In this document: one piece after another, positions 48,555 through 61,140 of the stretch
How positions within the stretch are numbered: position 1 is the stretch's first letter
Layout of the letters: the number at the start of each line of letters is the position of its first letter
Assembly (NCBI GenBank): GCA_963573385.1
Contig: CAUYLG010044499.1
Span: 1-64,000 of the forward strand
DNA from: Cacajao melanocephalus
Taxonomy: Eukaryota > Chordata > Mammalia > Primates > Pitheciidae
Direction of reading: 5' to 3'
Length of the DNA: 64,000 nt
The notes under the pieces: generated by a model
Told to the model about the DNA's origin: nothing
The model's input: only the letters and a program-made list of their open reading frames with translations
Database searches by the model: none
Program-made: the position numbers and the translations under genes

Positions 48555-48900
48555 ATGTAACTCTGTACCATTGATCTCACCAGTCCACCTAGCACATTTC
48601 TATTGTTTCTTCAAGATAAAGCATATGCCACCTCTTCTGTGAAGCCTCAATAATTATGATGGCAAAACTAATAATGTCTCAATTTGTTATGACTTGCCGA
48701 ATCTACTAGAGATTGTGTTAATCTGTGTTGTAATTATTTCTCTGTGTGTTTGATCTCTTCATTAGACCATTAGCTTTTTCAGAAAGTGATTTTTATATTT
48801 GCCTGTGTAATGCCTGTCTAATATCTAATGCCTACATGAGATTAGACCATGATAGATAATTGACAATCGAATGTTGAATAAATAAACAAACAATGAAGTA
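48555..48900 (+). mobile_element. L2 LINE, right piece (3' end)
   Basis: Sense L2 3' end: 'cacctcttctgtgaagcctc' near 48630, 'ttcattagaccattagcttt' near 48757, and a final 'gaatgttgaataaataaac' near 48870, in the usual L2 order. Confidence 0.7.
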
Positions 48901-49509
48901 AATACACAAGTGCAGCAAAACCACAGAGAAGATCTACATAGTTAATATTTTCCTGGTAGAAGGCTGCCTGTGTTTCAATATTCCAATGTTATAGAATATA
49001 TGAGTCTCTTTGCACAGTATTTTTCAGCCAATTATTTATATAGGAAAAAATTGCATTTATGTCTCAAACACTCAATATGACATTTCTAAGCAAAATTGTG
49101 TGGGAAAAAAAGTTACGTTCCAAATAGAATTGACACAATGTCATAATCACAAGGACATTTTGAGAAGCAGGCCAATTCTCATCAAAGGGGGCATTTATCT
49201 TAGATGTTGCTGGCACTAAAAAAAGCAATGTTACTGCAAACAATTTATATTTTTATCAAGCGAATAAATTATATTTGGTGATCTGGAAGAAATATTTTAA
49301 ATATTCACCATGTTTTAGAAAATTGAGAGCTTGGAGTTGACAAGTAGTCATTATATTTTCTCCCATTTAAAATAATGGGAAATAGATTCCTGACAGCATT
49401 TCTATTCAGATCATGATGCTGAGGAACGTTGTTTTCAATACATAGGAGATAGCTGTATAACATTTATACTTATTACTTTCAAGCCATTTTGTTATTATGA
49501 AAAATATAA
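48901..49509. other. No recognisable gene or repeat
   Basis: AT-rich DNA. The 69-aa frame at 49010-49219 has no recognisable domain. Confidence 0.5.
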
Positions 49510-49640
49510 AGTGATTTATTTCCTGTCTTCAAGGAGCTTACAGTTTAGTTGGAAGAACAAGGCATACATATTTCAGTTTAGTTGGAAGAACAAGGCATAT
49601 ATATCACAGTTTAGTTGGAAGAACAATGCATACATATTAC
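49510..49640 (-). mobile_element. L2 3'-end fragment expanded into a minisatellite
   Basis: 'cttcaaggagcttacagttt' at 49528 is the antisense L2 landmark. The following sequence forms the 33-bp array listed separately. Confidence 0.5.
49541..49639. repeat. 33-bp minisatellite, three copies
   Basis: Units 49541-49573, 49574-49606 and 49607-49639, each starting 'cagtttagttggaagaacaa'. Differences are confined to the last 13 bases of the unit. No spacers, so it is a tandem array and not a CRISPR. Confidence 0.96.
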
Positions 49641-49989
49641 TAACTATAATATAATCCACATTTGAGAAATATGACGGGCTCACAATTAATCTTCATATCA
49701 AATGCTAACTGATGAAATTGTCGCAAATGCATGGTGTGCTATATTACTGAAGACTCTGAGGTCACAGCCCAGCTTAAGAGAAGAACACCATGATGATTAG
49801 TGATAATGGAAACATAATTGCCACCACTGCTCTAGAGACTGAGAGAAAAAAGAAAGCAGTTCTACTTGAAGTGATAAATTAAAATACCCTTAAAGAGGTG
49901 ACATTTAGGCTGGGCAGGGTATTTTTAGAATCAGGAATAGAAAGAAGTAGTCAAAGTGAAATAGTGCCAGAAGTAAGTGTAGATTAGAG
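49640..49989. other. No recognisable gene or repeat
   Basis: Spacer between the minisatellite and the ERVL body; it may include more decayed ERVL sequence. Confidence 0.4.
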
Positions 49990-51492
49990 AGAAATGACAA
50001 AATACAATGAATGCAAGTGGTCATGTTGGCTACAGGCAAATGTATCCTTCTTGTCCTCAAAATGGCAGCAAAGGACAGCTGCTAAGAGAGCCTCTTTCAG
50101 CTTGACATATTTTGGAAGGGACAGCACTTTGGCCTTATGGGAACAAAAACTTACTCTGTATACAGATTTGCCTTTGCTGCACCAGCACTTCTCCCAAAAC
50201 TACCAACTGCAGACCTGTGGAATGCCTGTACACTGCCATGATATTCCATACAGTATTGCTTCTTATAGAGGAAATTAATTTATAGAAAATTAAATGAGGC
50301 AACAAACCCACACTCATGTAATTCACTGGTCTTAAATGCTCCCCGTATTCTGAAGCTGCTGGCTTGACAGAAAAGTGGAATGGACATTTGAAGACTCAGT
50401 TACAGCATCACTAAGTGGTAAAACCTTACAGCACTGAAGCAAAATTGTTCAGAAGGCTGTGCACATCTAAATCAGTCTCCAACATATGGTGTTATTTCTC
50501 CATGGAAAGGATTCACAGGTCTAGGAATTAAGGGGTGAAAATGGGAGTGGCACCATATACTATTACCCCCTAATAACCCACTAATAAAATTTTTGCATAC
50601 TGTTTCCATGACCTTATGCTCTGCTGGCCTAGAGGTTTTAGTTCCAAAGGAAGGAATGCTTCTACCAAAAGACACAAAAATTATCCATTCAACTGGAAGT
50701 TTAGACTGCCATGAAACCCATTTGGGCTTCTCATACCTCTGAATCAATAGGCAAATAGTGGAGGTTACTTTGCTGGCTAAGGTGGTTATCCTGACTACCA
50801 AGAGAAAATTGTACAACTGCTCCACAATGAAGGTAAGGAAGAGTATGTCTGGAGTACAGTACTACCATGCCCTGTGGTTAAGGTCAATTAAGAACTGTAA
50901 CAACCCAATCCAGGGAGGACTTCTACTGACACAGACCTTTCAGAACTGAAGGTTTGGATCACCCCATCTGGTAAAGAGTCAAGACGAACTGAGGTACTTG
51001 CTGAAAGTAAAGGAGATTCCGAATGGCTAGTGAGAAAAGTTGTTATAAATACCACCTGCAACCATGCCACCAATTACAAAACCAAGTACTGTAATTATCA
51101 TGATATTTCCTTCTTATTTTTATGAATATATTTGTGTGTGGTGGGGGGTGGGGGGAGTGGGTTTGTGTGTATATATTAAGCAAATACCTTTGTTTTCTTC
51201 CCTTCCTTTATTTTTTGTTAATTCCCTTACCAAGTAAGATAAGAACTGTTGATATCATATCACAGTATTTAAGTAAATTTTACCTCATAGTAGTTAACTT
51301 ATGGAATATGAAATATTAAACGTCACTCAAAGACTTTACCACTTCTTCTGGGGAAAGGTAGAATAAGGTTTTGGTTGTATGCAGGATGGTTGTATCATAT
51401 TTTGTAAAATTATGCCTTGTTATTGTCTTTATTTGGAGATTAAGTATGTTTTAAAGAGATGTATATCAATGCCAAGTTAACAAGAGGTGGGC
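49990..51492 (+). mobile_element. ERVL internal sequence: integrase to dUTPase end
   Basis: Decayed 3' half of an ERVL-type endogenous retrovirus in sense orientation. 50010-50400 reads, with breaks, as the integrase catalytic region, and 50400-50700 as its C-terminal part. 50700-51070 corresponds to the dUTPase domain that this retrovirus group carries after integrase. It ends in a purine-rich tract ('caagaggtgggc', 51481-51492) directly against the 3' LTR. The reading frame is broken many times by stops and shifts; plus-strand frames at 49994-50278 and 50758-50949 are the longest remnants. gag, protease, RT and the 5' LTR are absent. No functional product. Confidence 0.7.
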
Positions 51493-51930
51493 TGTGATGG
51501 TTAATTTTATATGTCAACTTGACTGAGCCACAGGGTGTCCAGACATTCAGTCAAACATTATTTTGGGTGTGTCTGTGATGGTGTTTCTAGATGACATTAA
51601 CATTTGAATGGGTAAACTAAGTAAAGTGGATTGCCTAATGTGAGTGGGCCTTAACCAGTTAATAGAAGACCTATGTAGAACAAAAAAGCTGAATAAGAGG
51701 GAGTGCCTTCTCTCTGATTGCTTGCCCTTAATATTGGTCTTTTTCTGACCTGGAACTGGAACTTACATCATCACCTCTTTTGGACCTCAGGCCTTCAGAC
51801 TTGGACTGGAACTTAACACCATCTGTCTCTTGGGTATCCAGCTTGCCAATTGCAGATCTTGGGACTTCTCAGACTCCATAGGTGTGTGAGCCAATTCTTT
51901 ATAATAAATCTTGAAAATCTCTTTCTCTCC

Positions 51931-51982
<52 letters not shown>

Positions 51983-52054
51983 AATGTGCACGAGAGGATC
52001 AAATTACATATACATAAACTCTATTGTTTCTCTCCTCTGGAAAACCCTAAGACA
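51493..52054 (+). mobile_element. MLT2-type 3' LTR of the ERVL element
   Basis: Starts 'tgtgatggttaattttatat', continues through 'gattgcctaatgtgagtggg' near 51630 and 'cagatcttgggacttctcag' near 51853, has a polyadenylation block ('ataataaatc' at 51901) and ends 'aaccctaagaca' at 52054. A (ta)n(tg)n run at 51931-51983 interrupts the last part. The purine tract and internal sequence to its left identify it as a 3' LTR. Confidence 0.88.
51931..51983. repeat. (TA)n(TG)n microsatellite in the LTR
   Basis: About 9 TA units followed by about 14 TG units, then 'tatgtatgtata'. Likely polymorphic. Confidence 0.95.
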
Positions 52055-53128
52055 GCTCATATCAATAAATTTGGCTTAATTACACTTTTTTCCCATTATT
52101 CTACACCCTTAATATCTATTTCCACACATTTTTTCTGGATTTTTATATAAATATTTATATTTTAATGTAGTTTTTTGGTGCACAGTTCAATGAAGCTCCT
52201 GGAAAGTCACACTTCATACCTCATCTTTTAGAGCTGAGTCTCTAACTTGAATCTAGTTAAATATCTAGAAGCACTTATGTAAGTCCTGAGAAAAATCAGC
52301 AGTGCTTTGCAAGGCAGCTACCACAGGCAAGGCCAATACTGGTGCTTTAGGCTAAGGACGACCAGCCTTCTTATAAGTGAATATTGTTTATCATTTTTCA
52401 AAACTTATAAAACACACACACATTTTACTTTACAATTTAGTATCTTCCATATATTTCTGGTTAACTCATTCTTTTACTCAGACACATATTAGATACTTTT
52501 TTAAAAAATCCATTGAATGACAAACATTGTCTACATTTTTTTTTCCACAAAGCAACTGTTCATTTTTTTACTACAAATCAGCAGAGAGGTAAAACAAAAG
52601 TCTCAGACAGAGGTTGTGAAACTTACTATTTTACAAGAGAGTCCAAATCCAGCTATGAAATGCATAATCTTTAAAGTGATTCATCTCTATCTTATAAAAA
52701 AATTCATTCTCCTTTTTTTCCCTTACATCAGTGGTTCATTTCTTCCTCCACCCCTAAACACTATCAGCCTCATAACAGTACATTGTATCCTTTATACATC
52801 AGAAACTCCCAACTGACTTCAAAATGAATTTCTCTCTATTTTATTTTCATAACAAATTCATCTTTACTCTCTTTGATTGCATTGATAAATATATGATAAT
52901 ATAATTTATTATACATTTATGTATGCAATATAATTTTATATAAGTAAAAAATAAGATAAAAGCAAATACTATTTATTAAGCAGGGAGAGAGGAGAAAGAG
53001 AGAGAGAGAGAGACTTCCTTCTCTAAAACCCTATTATAGCATCACTGTGAAAGGTAAGATTAATACAATGTTGTCACTGTTTTTAATGAGACAGACAAAC
53101 ATGTAAGCAGGAGTAGTTATAGCCATGG
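52055..53128. other. No recognisable gene; (AG)n run
   Basis: AT-rich DNA with an (ag)n tract at 52984-53013. Frames at 52307-52492 and 52517-52816 have no recognisable domain. Confidence 0.5.
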
Positions 53129-53365
53129 CCATGTGTAGTAGACAGAATTCCAAAGTGGCTCCCAGGATTCTTGTCTTTGGGTGCATATTCCCTGTTATAA
53201 TGGCCTCCTATTGAATCTTAGCCAGATTTGTGGATATCATGAGATATCCCTACCATGACTATGCTGCATTATAAGGCTGAAGATGTAATTAAATTTCCAA
53301 ATCTGTTGACTCTTAATTAATCAAAAGGAAGATTATTCTATGTGATCCTGATAATCAGATTACGA
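53129..53365 (+). mobile_element. MLT1-type LTR (ERVL-MaLR), left piece
   Basis: Sense MLT1-like LTR: 'tagtagacagaattccaaag' near 53133, 'gatgtaattaaatttccaaa' near 53283, 'gatcctgataatcagatt' near 53344. It is split by an ERVL-type LTR and resumes at 53919. Confidence 0.7.
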
Positions 53366-53918
53366 CGGTGATTGATGGTTAACATTGAGTGCAAACTTGG
53401 TTGGATTGAAAGATGCAAAGTATTGTTCCCAGGTGTGTCTGAGAGGGTGTTGCCAAAGGAGATTAACATTTGAGTCAGTGGACAGAGAGAGGCAGATCCA
53501 CCCTTAATCTGGGTGGGCACCCTCTAACCAGCGGCCAGCTTGGCTAGAATAAAGCAGGCAGGAGAAGATGGAAGAGCAGGCTTGCTGAGTCTTCCGGCCT
53601 TCATCTTTCTCGTGTACTGGATGCTTCCTGCCCTCAAACATCAGACTCCACGTTCTTCCGCTTTTGGACTCTTGGACTTAGGCCAGTGATTTGCCCAGGG
53701 CTCTCGGGCCTTTGGACACAGACTGAAGGCTGTACATTCGGCTTTCCTACTTTTGAGATTTTAGGACTGGGACTGGCTTTCTTGCTCTTCAGCTTGCAGA
53801 TGGCCTATTGTGGGACTTCACCTTGTGATTGTGTTAGTCAGTATGCCTTAATTAACTCCACTTCACATATATGTCTATCCTATTAGTGTTGTCCCTCTAG
53901 CTAACCCTGAATGATACA
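53366..53918 (+). mobile_element. ERVL-type solo LTR (MLT2-like) nested in MLT1
   Basis: Sense solo LTR of about 553 bp: 'gattgatggttaacattgag' near 53370, 'gagattaacatttgagtcag' near 53459, 'gggactggctttcttgctct' near 53769, 'ttgtgattgtgttagtcagt' near 53823, ending 'taaccctgaatgataca'. It is GC-richer than the flanks. No internal region adjoins it, so it is a recombined solo LTR. The subfamily was not determined. The plus-strand frame at 53686-53886 is chance. Confidence 0.8.
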
Positions 53919-54280
53919 GTCATTTAAAAGAAAAATACACAAAGCACTAGCAGACACTCTCCTTGAAGAAGCAAACCACATGTTATAGAGTGGGCCACAT
54001 GGCAGGAAATTCTTAGGTCCCCCTAGGAGCCGACAGCCTCAAACTTACCACCACAAGGAACTGAAACTTGCCACCAATCTAAATGAACTTAGAAGAGAAT
54101 CTGAGCTCCAAAGAGAGTGCAACTTGGCAGACATCTTGATTTTGACTTAGTAAGGCAGTAAGCAGAGAATTCAGCTACACCATGCCTAAACCTCCACCTT
54201 ACAGAAACTGTAATGTAACAGTGTTGTTTAAGAAGCTAAATTTGTAATAATTTGTGGTACAACAATAAAAATGTAATACA
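53919..54280 (+). mobile_element. MLT1-type LTR, right piece
   Basis: Continuation of the MLT1 LTR: 'ctccttgaagaagcaaacca' near 53960, 'tgtttaagaagctaaatttg' near 54225, 'tttgtggtacaacaataaaa' near 54251. Confidence 0.7.
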
Positions 54281-55082
54281 ATGTGCATAGGAGAAAATAT
54301 ATAATTCAAAATGGATTTAACAATGCTCATTTTGAGATCATTTTCTTAACTGCTTATTAGTCTTTTCTATGTGCCTTCTCATTTGATCCCAGCTAATAGT
54401 GCTGATTTTAATCACTTCCCATCTTCCCAAAAGTAATGTGCTGCTAGCTATATCTGCTACTGAAAAAAGTGGCTAGCCATGTCACAGAGAAGAAAGGGAG
54501 TCTTAACTCCAGTGAAATCTATTGAGAGAAGAGCAAGCCAGCCTTGAGTATTGCCACAGGCTTACTTCTCTGAGATTTCAGAGTCTATGTTCTAATCAGT
54601 CTTTGTCTCTTTCATCACCCAGTCACAAGTTCTATGAATTCAATAAGCCAGTGGTCTCAAAATGATTTGGGCATATCTGTATCCTTACTGGAAAAAGTTT
54701 CTCTTTAACAGGAATTTCTTAACTTGGAGGAAATTATTTCTGTCTATTAATACTTTTTTCAATTGCAAATGTTGATACCTAACCTTCTTAAGAGTAAGCT
54801 GGAGACTTAAGCTAAATATACTTAATGATCTATGCTGTATCTGCTTGGTCTGAGTAGACTAAAAAATGATTCTTTTCCTAGGTCTTGGCCAGTTACAATT
54901 GTCTTGCTTACACAACTGAACACAATTTCATGTTAATATGTAGTGATATTTAAAGATATTCAACTTTAAATGCACCATACATTCCAATGGAATCATCACA
55001 AGCTGTATTATTTTTGCACTTATTTTAAATGATCATTCCTTTCCACTGTTGATAATATTTCAATAACTCTCATTATTCAAAT
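54281..55082. other. No recognisable gene or repeat
   Basis: Nothing supported. Confidence 0.5.
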
Positions 55083-55286
55083 AGGGCTGCCCAATATAGT
55101 AATTATTAGTTACATGTGGCTATTTAAGTCTAAATTTAAATTAAGCCAAAATATAATTAATTGCCTCCATCTTGCTAGCCACATTTCAACTGTACAATAA
55201 CCACATGTGGTTAGTGGCTACCATAGTACACAGCGCAGATTATAGAACATTTCAATCCTCTAAGAAAGTTCTGCTGAACAATGCTG
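55083..55286. mobile_element. Non-autonomous hAT-like DNA transposon
   Basis: Terminal inverted repeats: 'agggctgcccaatatag' at the left and the reverse complement of 'ctgctgaacaatgctg' at the right. Internal inverted words 'ttacatgtggctattta' and 'aataaccacatgtggttagt' are typical of a small, self-complementary DNA element of about 200 bp. The family name is not assigned. Confidence 0.7.
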
Positions 55287-55329
55287 AATAAAACCTTAGA
55301 CTCTCAAGCATTTATACTAAAGCCTTTCC

Positions 55330-55770
55330 TAGTTTTACCTCTTCTGTGTTTTTAAAACTTAGTTCCCTCTTTCTGCCAAATTTAGCCACTGCTCCAACCA
55401 TTCTAAATCACTTGTCCTTTATAAATCAGATATTATGGAAATTTTGTATGTGTCATTCTCATGGTCATTAATATCATTCATTCCTTTCCCCACCCGATGA
55501 ATTCCTACTAATTCTTTAATACTCAGCTCTAGTTTCATCTCCTGTGAAATACCTTTTCTGATATCCTAAAGCATCAGCAAGCATTCCCCTGTGCTCCCAT
55601 GATAAGATTACCTTATTGTAAACCATGGGTATCATAGATTTGTCTTACTAGAGATTGTGACCCTCTAGAGGAAAAGGACTCTGTTTTTTATTTTATTTTT
55701 TTCATATTTATATACCCCCAATCCAGGTGTAATAGGCACTAAATACTTATTAATCCATCCATTCTTACAT
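55330..55770 (+). mobile_element. L2 LINE 3' end
   Basis: Sense L2 blocks in order: 'cactgctccaaccattctaa' (55386), 'aatactcagctctagtttca' near 55519, 'agattgtgaccctctagagg' near 55651, 'ggcactaaatacttattaat' near 55734. Confidence 0.7.
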
Positions 55771-56069
55771 TTATTTTCCTCATTATTGATTGACTGAGTG
55801 ACATTAGAGTGATAATTTTATTTACTGTTTATATACAGAAACCAAAACTCCATGTTACTAATCAGAAGTTGACCATGTAAGATGGGAGCTTTAGTAAAAT
55901 GAACAGAACAGGAAGCTGTCTTAAACAAAAAGTACGGCTTGGCAGGTAGTAAAACATGTAACAAATTGACTAAATAAGAAGTTAGAGTTATCGTTCTTGT
56001 AACCACATAAAGTCAGATGAGGTTACCCTAGATCTGTCATGAAGTAATAAAAAAGGTAGAAAACTGAAT

Positions 56070-56240
56070 ATGTGTATCATGTGTATGTGTATGTATATAT
56101 GGGTGTATATGTGCACTGTACGTATACATATATTAATGTATGTATATATTTATATATTTGTGTGTATACATAAATATGTTTATATGTATATATACATATA
56201 CATATATGTGTGTATACACACACACACACACACACACAAA
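56070..56240. repeat. Compound TG/TA/CA microsatellite
   Basis: Irregular (tgta)n and (ta)n ending in a (ca)n run of about 12 units at 56216-56238. It generates overlapping open frames on both strands (56070-56288 plus, 56180-56365 minus) that are artefacts. Confidence 0.93.
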
Positions 56241-57599
56241 TTTTTTATGGTTCCATGGTTCTTGGCTTCCAGAGAAAGTGATAGGTAGTCAGAAAGTTCA
56301 AGGAGGCTGCTGAGGTACCTTTGATAATTTGATGGAGCTGAGGAGGGCTCAGCTTTCCAGTTCATTGTAATTCTGTCACTATATAGGTAACCAACCTTAA
56401 TTTATAATATATTCATTTGAACATTTTTTAAAATTCTGATTACACAATTCTCCCTTATGTTCTAATTCCAGAAAGTGGTTAATTGAAAAGAAACAAAATA
56501 AACTCTAAGATGTGCTATTTGTAAATGTTGCACTTAGAGCTATGAATAAAAATATTGTTTCACTGTCTAGCTGTGAGTCATAGTTTTTGTTTGTTTGTTT
56601 TGGTAGCCTTTAAAAAAATCAAAATGCTGTAGTAGCTTCCTCTGGCAAAAACAGCAGAGCTCTACAGATTTTTTTCTAGCTGCCTGCCATCAGTCACAGA
56701 TCTGGAAAGGCCCTCAGGCACACAAGACCCTCTGAGTGACACAGAAGAGTCCTTTTCAAGGGTCTTGGAATATGCAATCACTTGGCTGCCATCAAATATT
56801 TCTAGAGGAAAGGAATCCTCAAGTCCAATAGACCAGAGGGTCTTCTGGCTCTGCCAAGAAGAGTGACAGAGGCTATAAAACTGTCTGCTCTCCTCCTCTG
56901 CTAAATGTCTTGCCAGAAATCACACAGACTCAGAGCTGTTGAAAATACGGCTATTTCAAACTGCACCATGCAAGGATGCTGATCCTACTCTCTTCTGCCA
57001 TCTACTGGAGCTTATACAAAACACTGATCTAGTTAATGGCTAGAAAAATTACGTTCCAGAGTACCTTCCGTTTCCCTGTTATATATCCTTGAAGATTATC
57101 CTAAAGGAGCAAAGAGTCTGCCTGTCAGTAGTTTGAAGTTTTTTGAAGAATATTTTTTAAAGTAAAAAGGAGCAATGGACAAGCCAAGTAAAACAGTTCA
57201 TTCTAAATACCATATCCATTTTTTGAGCTCCTCCTCTAAAGCTTGTAGTGCTTTTTCCAAAACATTCCACCATTTCTGCATTTACCTTGTAATGTGTGTC
57301 AATTGAATCAGTAACTTGCAATAGAGGAACAGATCCTGGATTTGAAGTCAGATGACTAAAATTCAGTTCTGATCTGTATGCCTTAATATCAGAGATCTGC
57401 CAGTATTCTTAAATTATTGAGAACAAATGCTCTTATACATGGGATTTTTATGAAAAACTCTGGTGTGACAAAAGACGTATGCCAAAATATCTATAATATC
57501 GCTAATAATGGAACTCTCACCATCAATTCTGATCCAGACTTCTCTTTCCTGTTTGCCTCTCTAACTTGCCTTTGACCTTCTTTTTTAAAAAACATTTAA
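56241..57599. other. No recognisable gene or repeat
   Basis: 56640-57060 is GC-richer than the window average and not visibly repetitive, but no ORF, splice pair or promoter can be supported. A weak MIR-like core near 57330-57400 is not called. Confidence 0.45.
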
Positions 57600-58690
<1,091 letters not shown>

Positions 58691-58914
58691 ATTTTCACTC
58701 CCTCTTCGAATGGCTCTCAGAGCTCCACTGTGATCTTTCCATTGCTGACTGGCCTCAAGGCCCTTGTAAAACGAGGAATACATTAATGAAAGTATCCACC
58801 TTTGTTTGTCTCTCTGTCTCCAGTAACCACAAGGCTTGACCTGTAGAGGGTCCTAAAATTGAATGTGATCCTTTGTCTGCAATCAGTCTCTGTCTGGCCG
58901 CCTTATTCTGAACC

Positions 58915-59095
58915 CTTCACTCTGTGGCTGTGTGACCTTAGGCAAGTCACATAATCTCCCTGAATGTCTATTTACTTATCTAAAAACAGAACCTTCAATG
59001 ATCTTTATGACAATCTTAAAGATTTTGATATAGATAGGTGAAATATGAAGTACTTTATATGATGTAAAGCACTACATAATATAAATATACCTCCT
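58915..59095 (+). mobile_element. MIR SINE
   Basis: Sense MIR core 'ggctgtgtgaccttaggcaa' at 58926, then 'cacataatctccctgaatgt' and the tail 'gatgtaaagcactacataat' near 59061. Clear and moderately preserved. Confidence 0.82.
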
Positions 59096-59120
59096 GGTAT
59101 CCTCAAATGCATTACAGAAC

Positions 59121-59125
<5 letters not shown>

Positions 59126-59165
<40 letters not shown>
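59126..59165. repeat. (CA)n microsatellite
   Basis: About 20 uninterrupted CA units. Likely length-polymorphic. Confidence 0.98.
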
Positions 59166-59170
<5 letters not shown>

Positions 59171-59769
59171 ATTAATGTCTTAATTGACTATATAGGCCTA
59201 ATTATGGTAAGGAATGATAATGCACACCAAACGTGTTTCTGAGTATAATGTTTAAAGATAATTGTTCTCTTTTCCAAAAATTAAAGTGTATTATTTGTTC
59301 TCTAGTTATTTAGTGCAAGCTACTTACCATTTATCTGATAATTGAAGGAGTTGGTGCTGATTATGTCTGGATTGAGGGGTGGTAATGATAGAAGCTGTAG
59401 TCAATAATGCTAAATGCTGCATATCTGACAGGGGAAGCAAGTAAAACTATGCTTCCTGCATTACAGAGCCTGATATAACATTTTCCAAAGCCATTGGGAT
59501 TTGAGACAAGGATAACCATATGATTATTTTCTGGGCCACAGTCACTCTAAATATGGAAAAATTATTTCCTAAGCACCTACAATGTGTCAAGAATTACACT
59601 TGCTTAGTTTATGTTTTTATAAAAAATTCTGTATTTTGCCCACATTATTGAAATATATTTTCACTGAGTTGGCAATTAGTTTATTTTATCATATTGAATA
59701 TATTATTCTACTATCTCTGACTTCTTCATATTCTATCAAAAAGTTAAATATTAATCCACACACCACTCT
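59166..59769. other. No recognisable gene or repeat
   Basis: AT-rich spacer; nothing supported beyond a weak L2-like word near 59572. Confidence 0.45.
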
Positions 59770-61140
59770 TTGAATATAATCTGTATTTTTTTGCTCTGGT
59801 TGGTTTTTAAGATTGCTCATTTTGTCTTTGGTATTACAAAATTTTACTTTAATCTGTCTTGGGTTAGAGTAATTATTCTTTCTAATATTCTTTGGGATTC
59901 ATTGGGAATCTTAAAATCTGTATCTTCCACCAGTTCAGAAAGTCTCATATTTTATTCATTATCTTTTCATGTCTCTCCTCTTCCATATTCAGTTTACCTT
60001 CCTCTAGAACACCAATTATATATACCACAGAACTTACCGCTTAATCTTTCTTTACTCTTCACCTGTCCTACATATATTTTTTTTCTTTGAATTCCTCCAT
60101 TCCAATTTCTAGATAATTTTTTCTGACTAATCTTTCAGTTTCTCTTTTCTCTTCAGCTGTATCTAATCTTTTTAAATTGTCTATTGAGCTTGTGATTTTA
60201 TTAGTTGCTTTTTTTATTTTTAGACGTTTCCTATTATTTTTTAAATTGATAATTTTTATACTTTTCTGTACAAACTGTAGATATCTTCAAGTCTATCTTC
60301 TTATATCTTCAAATACAGTAAGTAGATTTTATATTCTCTCTCTTAAAAGTCCAATATCGATCATTGGTGTGCATGTGTCCCATTGTCTATTATTTCTAAT
60401 CATTCTGGTTTATAATGCCTGAATCTTCATGTGTTTCGTTATCTTTAACTGCACATTTCTCATAGTCTCAAAAAAAGTCTATATGGGTATTTTGAAGATT
60501 AAAATTAAAGAACCTTTTTCTAGAGATTTGCATTGGATTCTTGGAGGCATCTAAGGGCACTACCATTCTGTAATTACTTTGACATTTATTCACAACCTAG
60601 GATTTTTTTTTTTTTTTTTTGCAACTACCAGGTGATACTAATTTGTGCTACAACTCCATTATTCAAACTTGGCTGTGATTGCAATTTCTTTGAGATTTTT
60701 TTTTCTCTCTGTTCTACACAACTCCAAAGCAACTTTCCCTGATTTTCAGTGGACAAGGTGGAGAAAAGGCAGATCTACTTCGGATTTACTCTTACTCTGA
60801 TGCTGTTGCTTTCTGAAGTCCTACTTTATGTAGGGAAAATCTCTAATGAGATTTATTCTCTTGGTTTTAACTTCAATTACCCTCATGTTCAAGCCATCAA
60901 AACTGATGTGTGATGTTCCTTGATTTATAATTGCCTTCAGGGCAAAAATAGCACTAGTACTCCCTTACCATTTATGTTCCAGGTTTCCCTTAGATTTTTG
61001 TTTTCTAACTCCTTACTACCTTGTCATCTCTTTGGTGGTTTTTGAAAAGTACCTTAAAATATTTTGTCTAGCATGTTATTGGTTTTAATGGGAGGACTGG
61101 CCTGAATAACTCAATCTGCTATGTCACTGCAACATGGAAC
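59770..61140 (-). mobile_element. Probable very old L1 or HAL1-type LINE, antisense
   Basis: T-rich sequence with the style of antisense L1/HAL1 5' and ORF1-region DNA: 'tctcttttctcttcagctgt' near 60142, 'ttgtctattgagcttgtgat' near 60176, and an end of the form 'gggaggactggcctgaataa' near 61091. Plus-strand frames at 59770-60090, 60177-60422 and 60533-60742 are antisense artefacts. A T-run lies at 60603-60620. Confidence 0.5.

Noticed and set aside
49541..49639. CRISPR-like regular repeats
   Set aside because: The three 33-bp units touch one another with no spacers, and the context is primate L2 sequence.
51787..52150. Overlapping frames of 71 and 79 aa
   Set aside because: Both read through the (TA)n(TG)n run inside the LTR and have no domain.
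56070..56365. Open frames on both strands around the TG/CA repeat
   Set aside because: Dinucleotide repeats are open in most frames; the proteins are low complexity.
56640..57060. GC-richer island considered as a possible exon or promoter
   Set aside because: There is no CpG enrichment, no ORF and no paired splice sites. Only base composition stands out.
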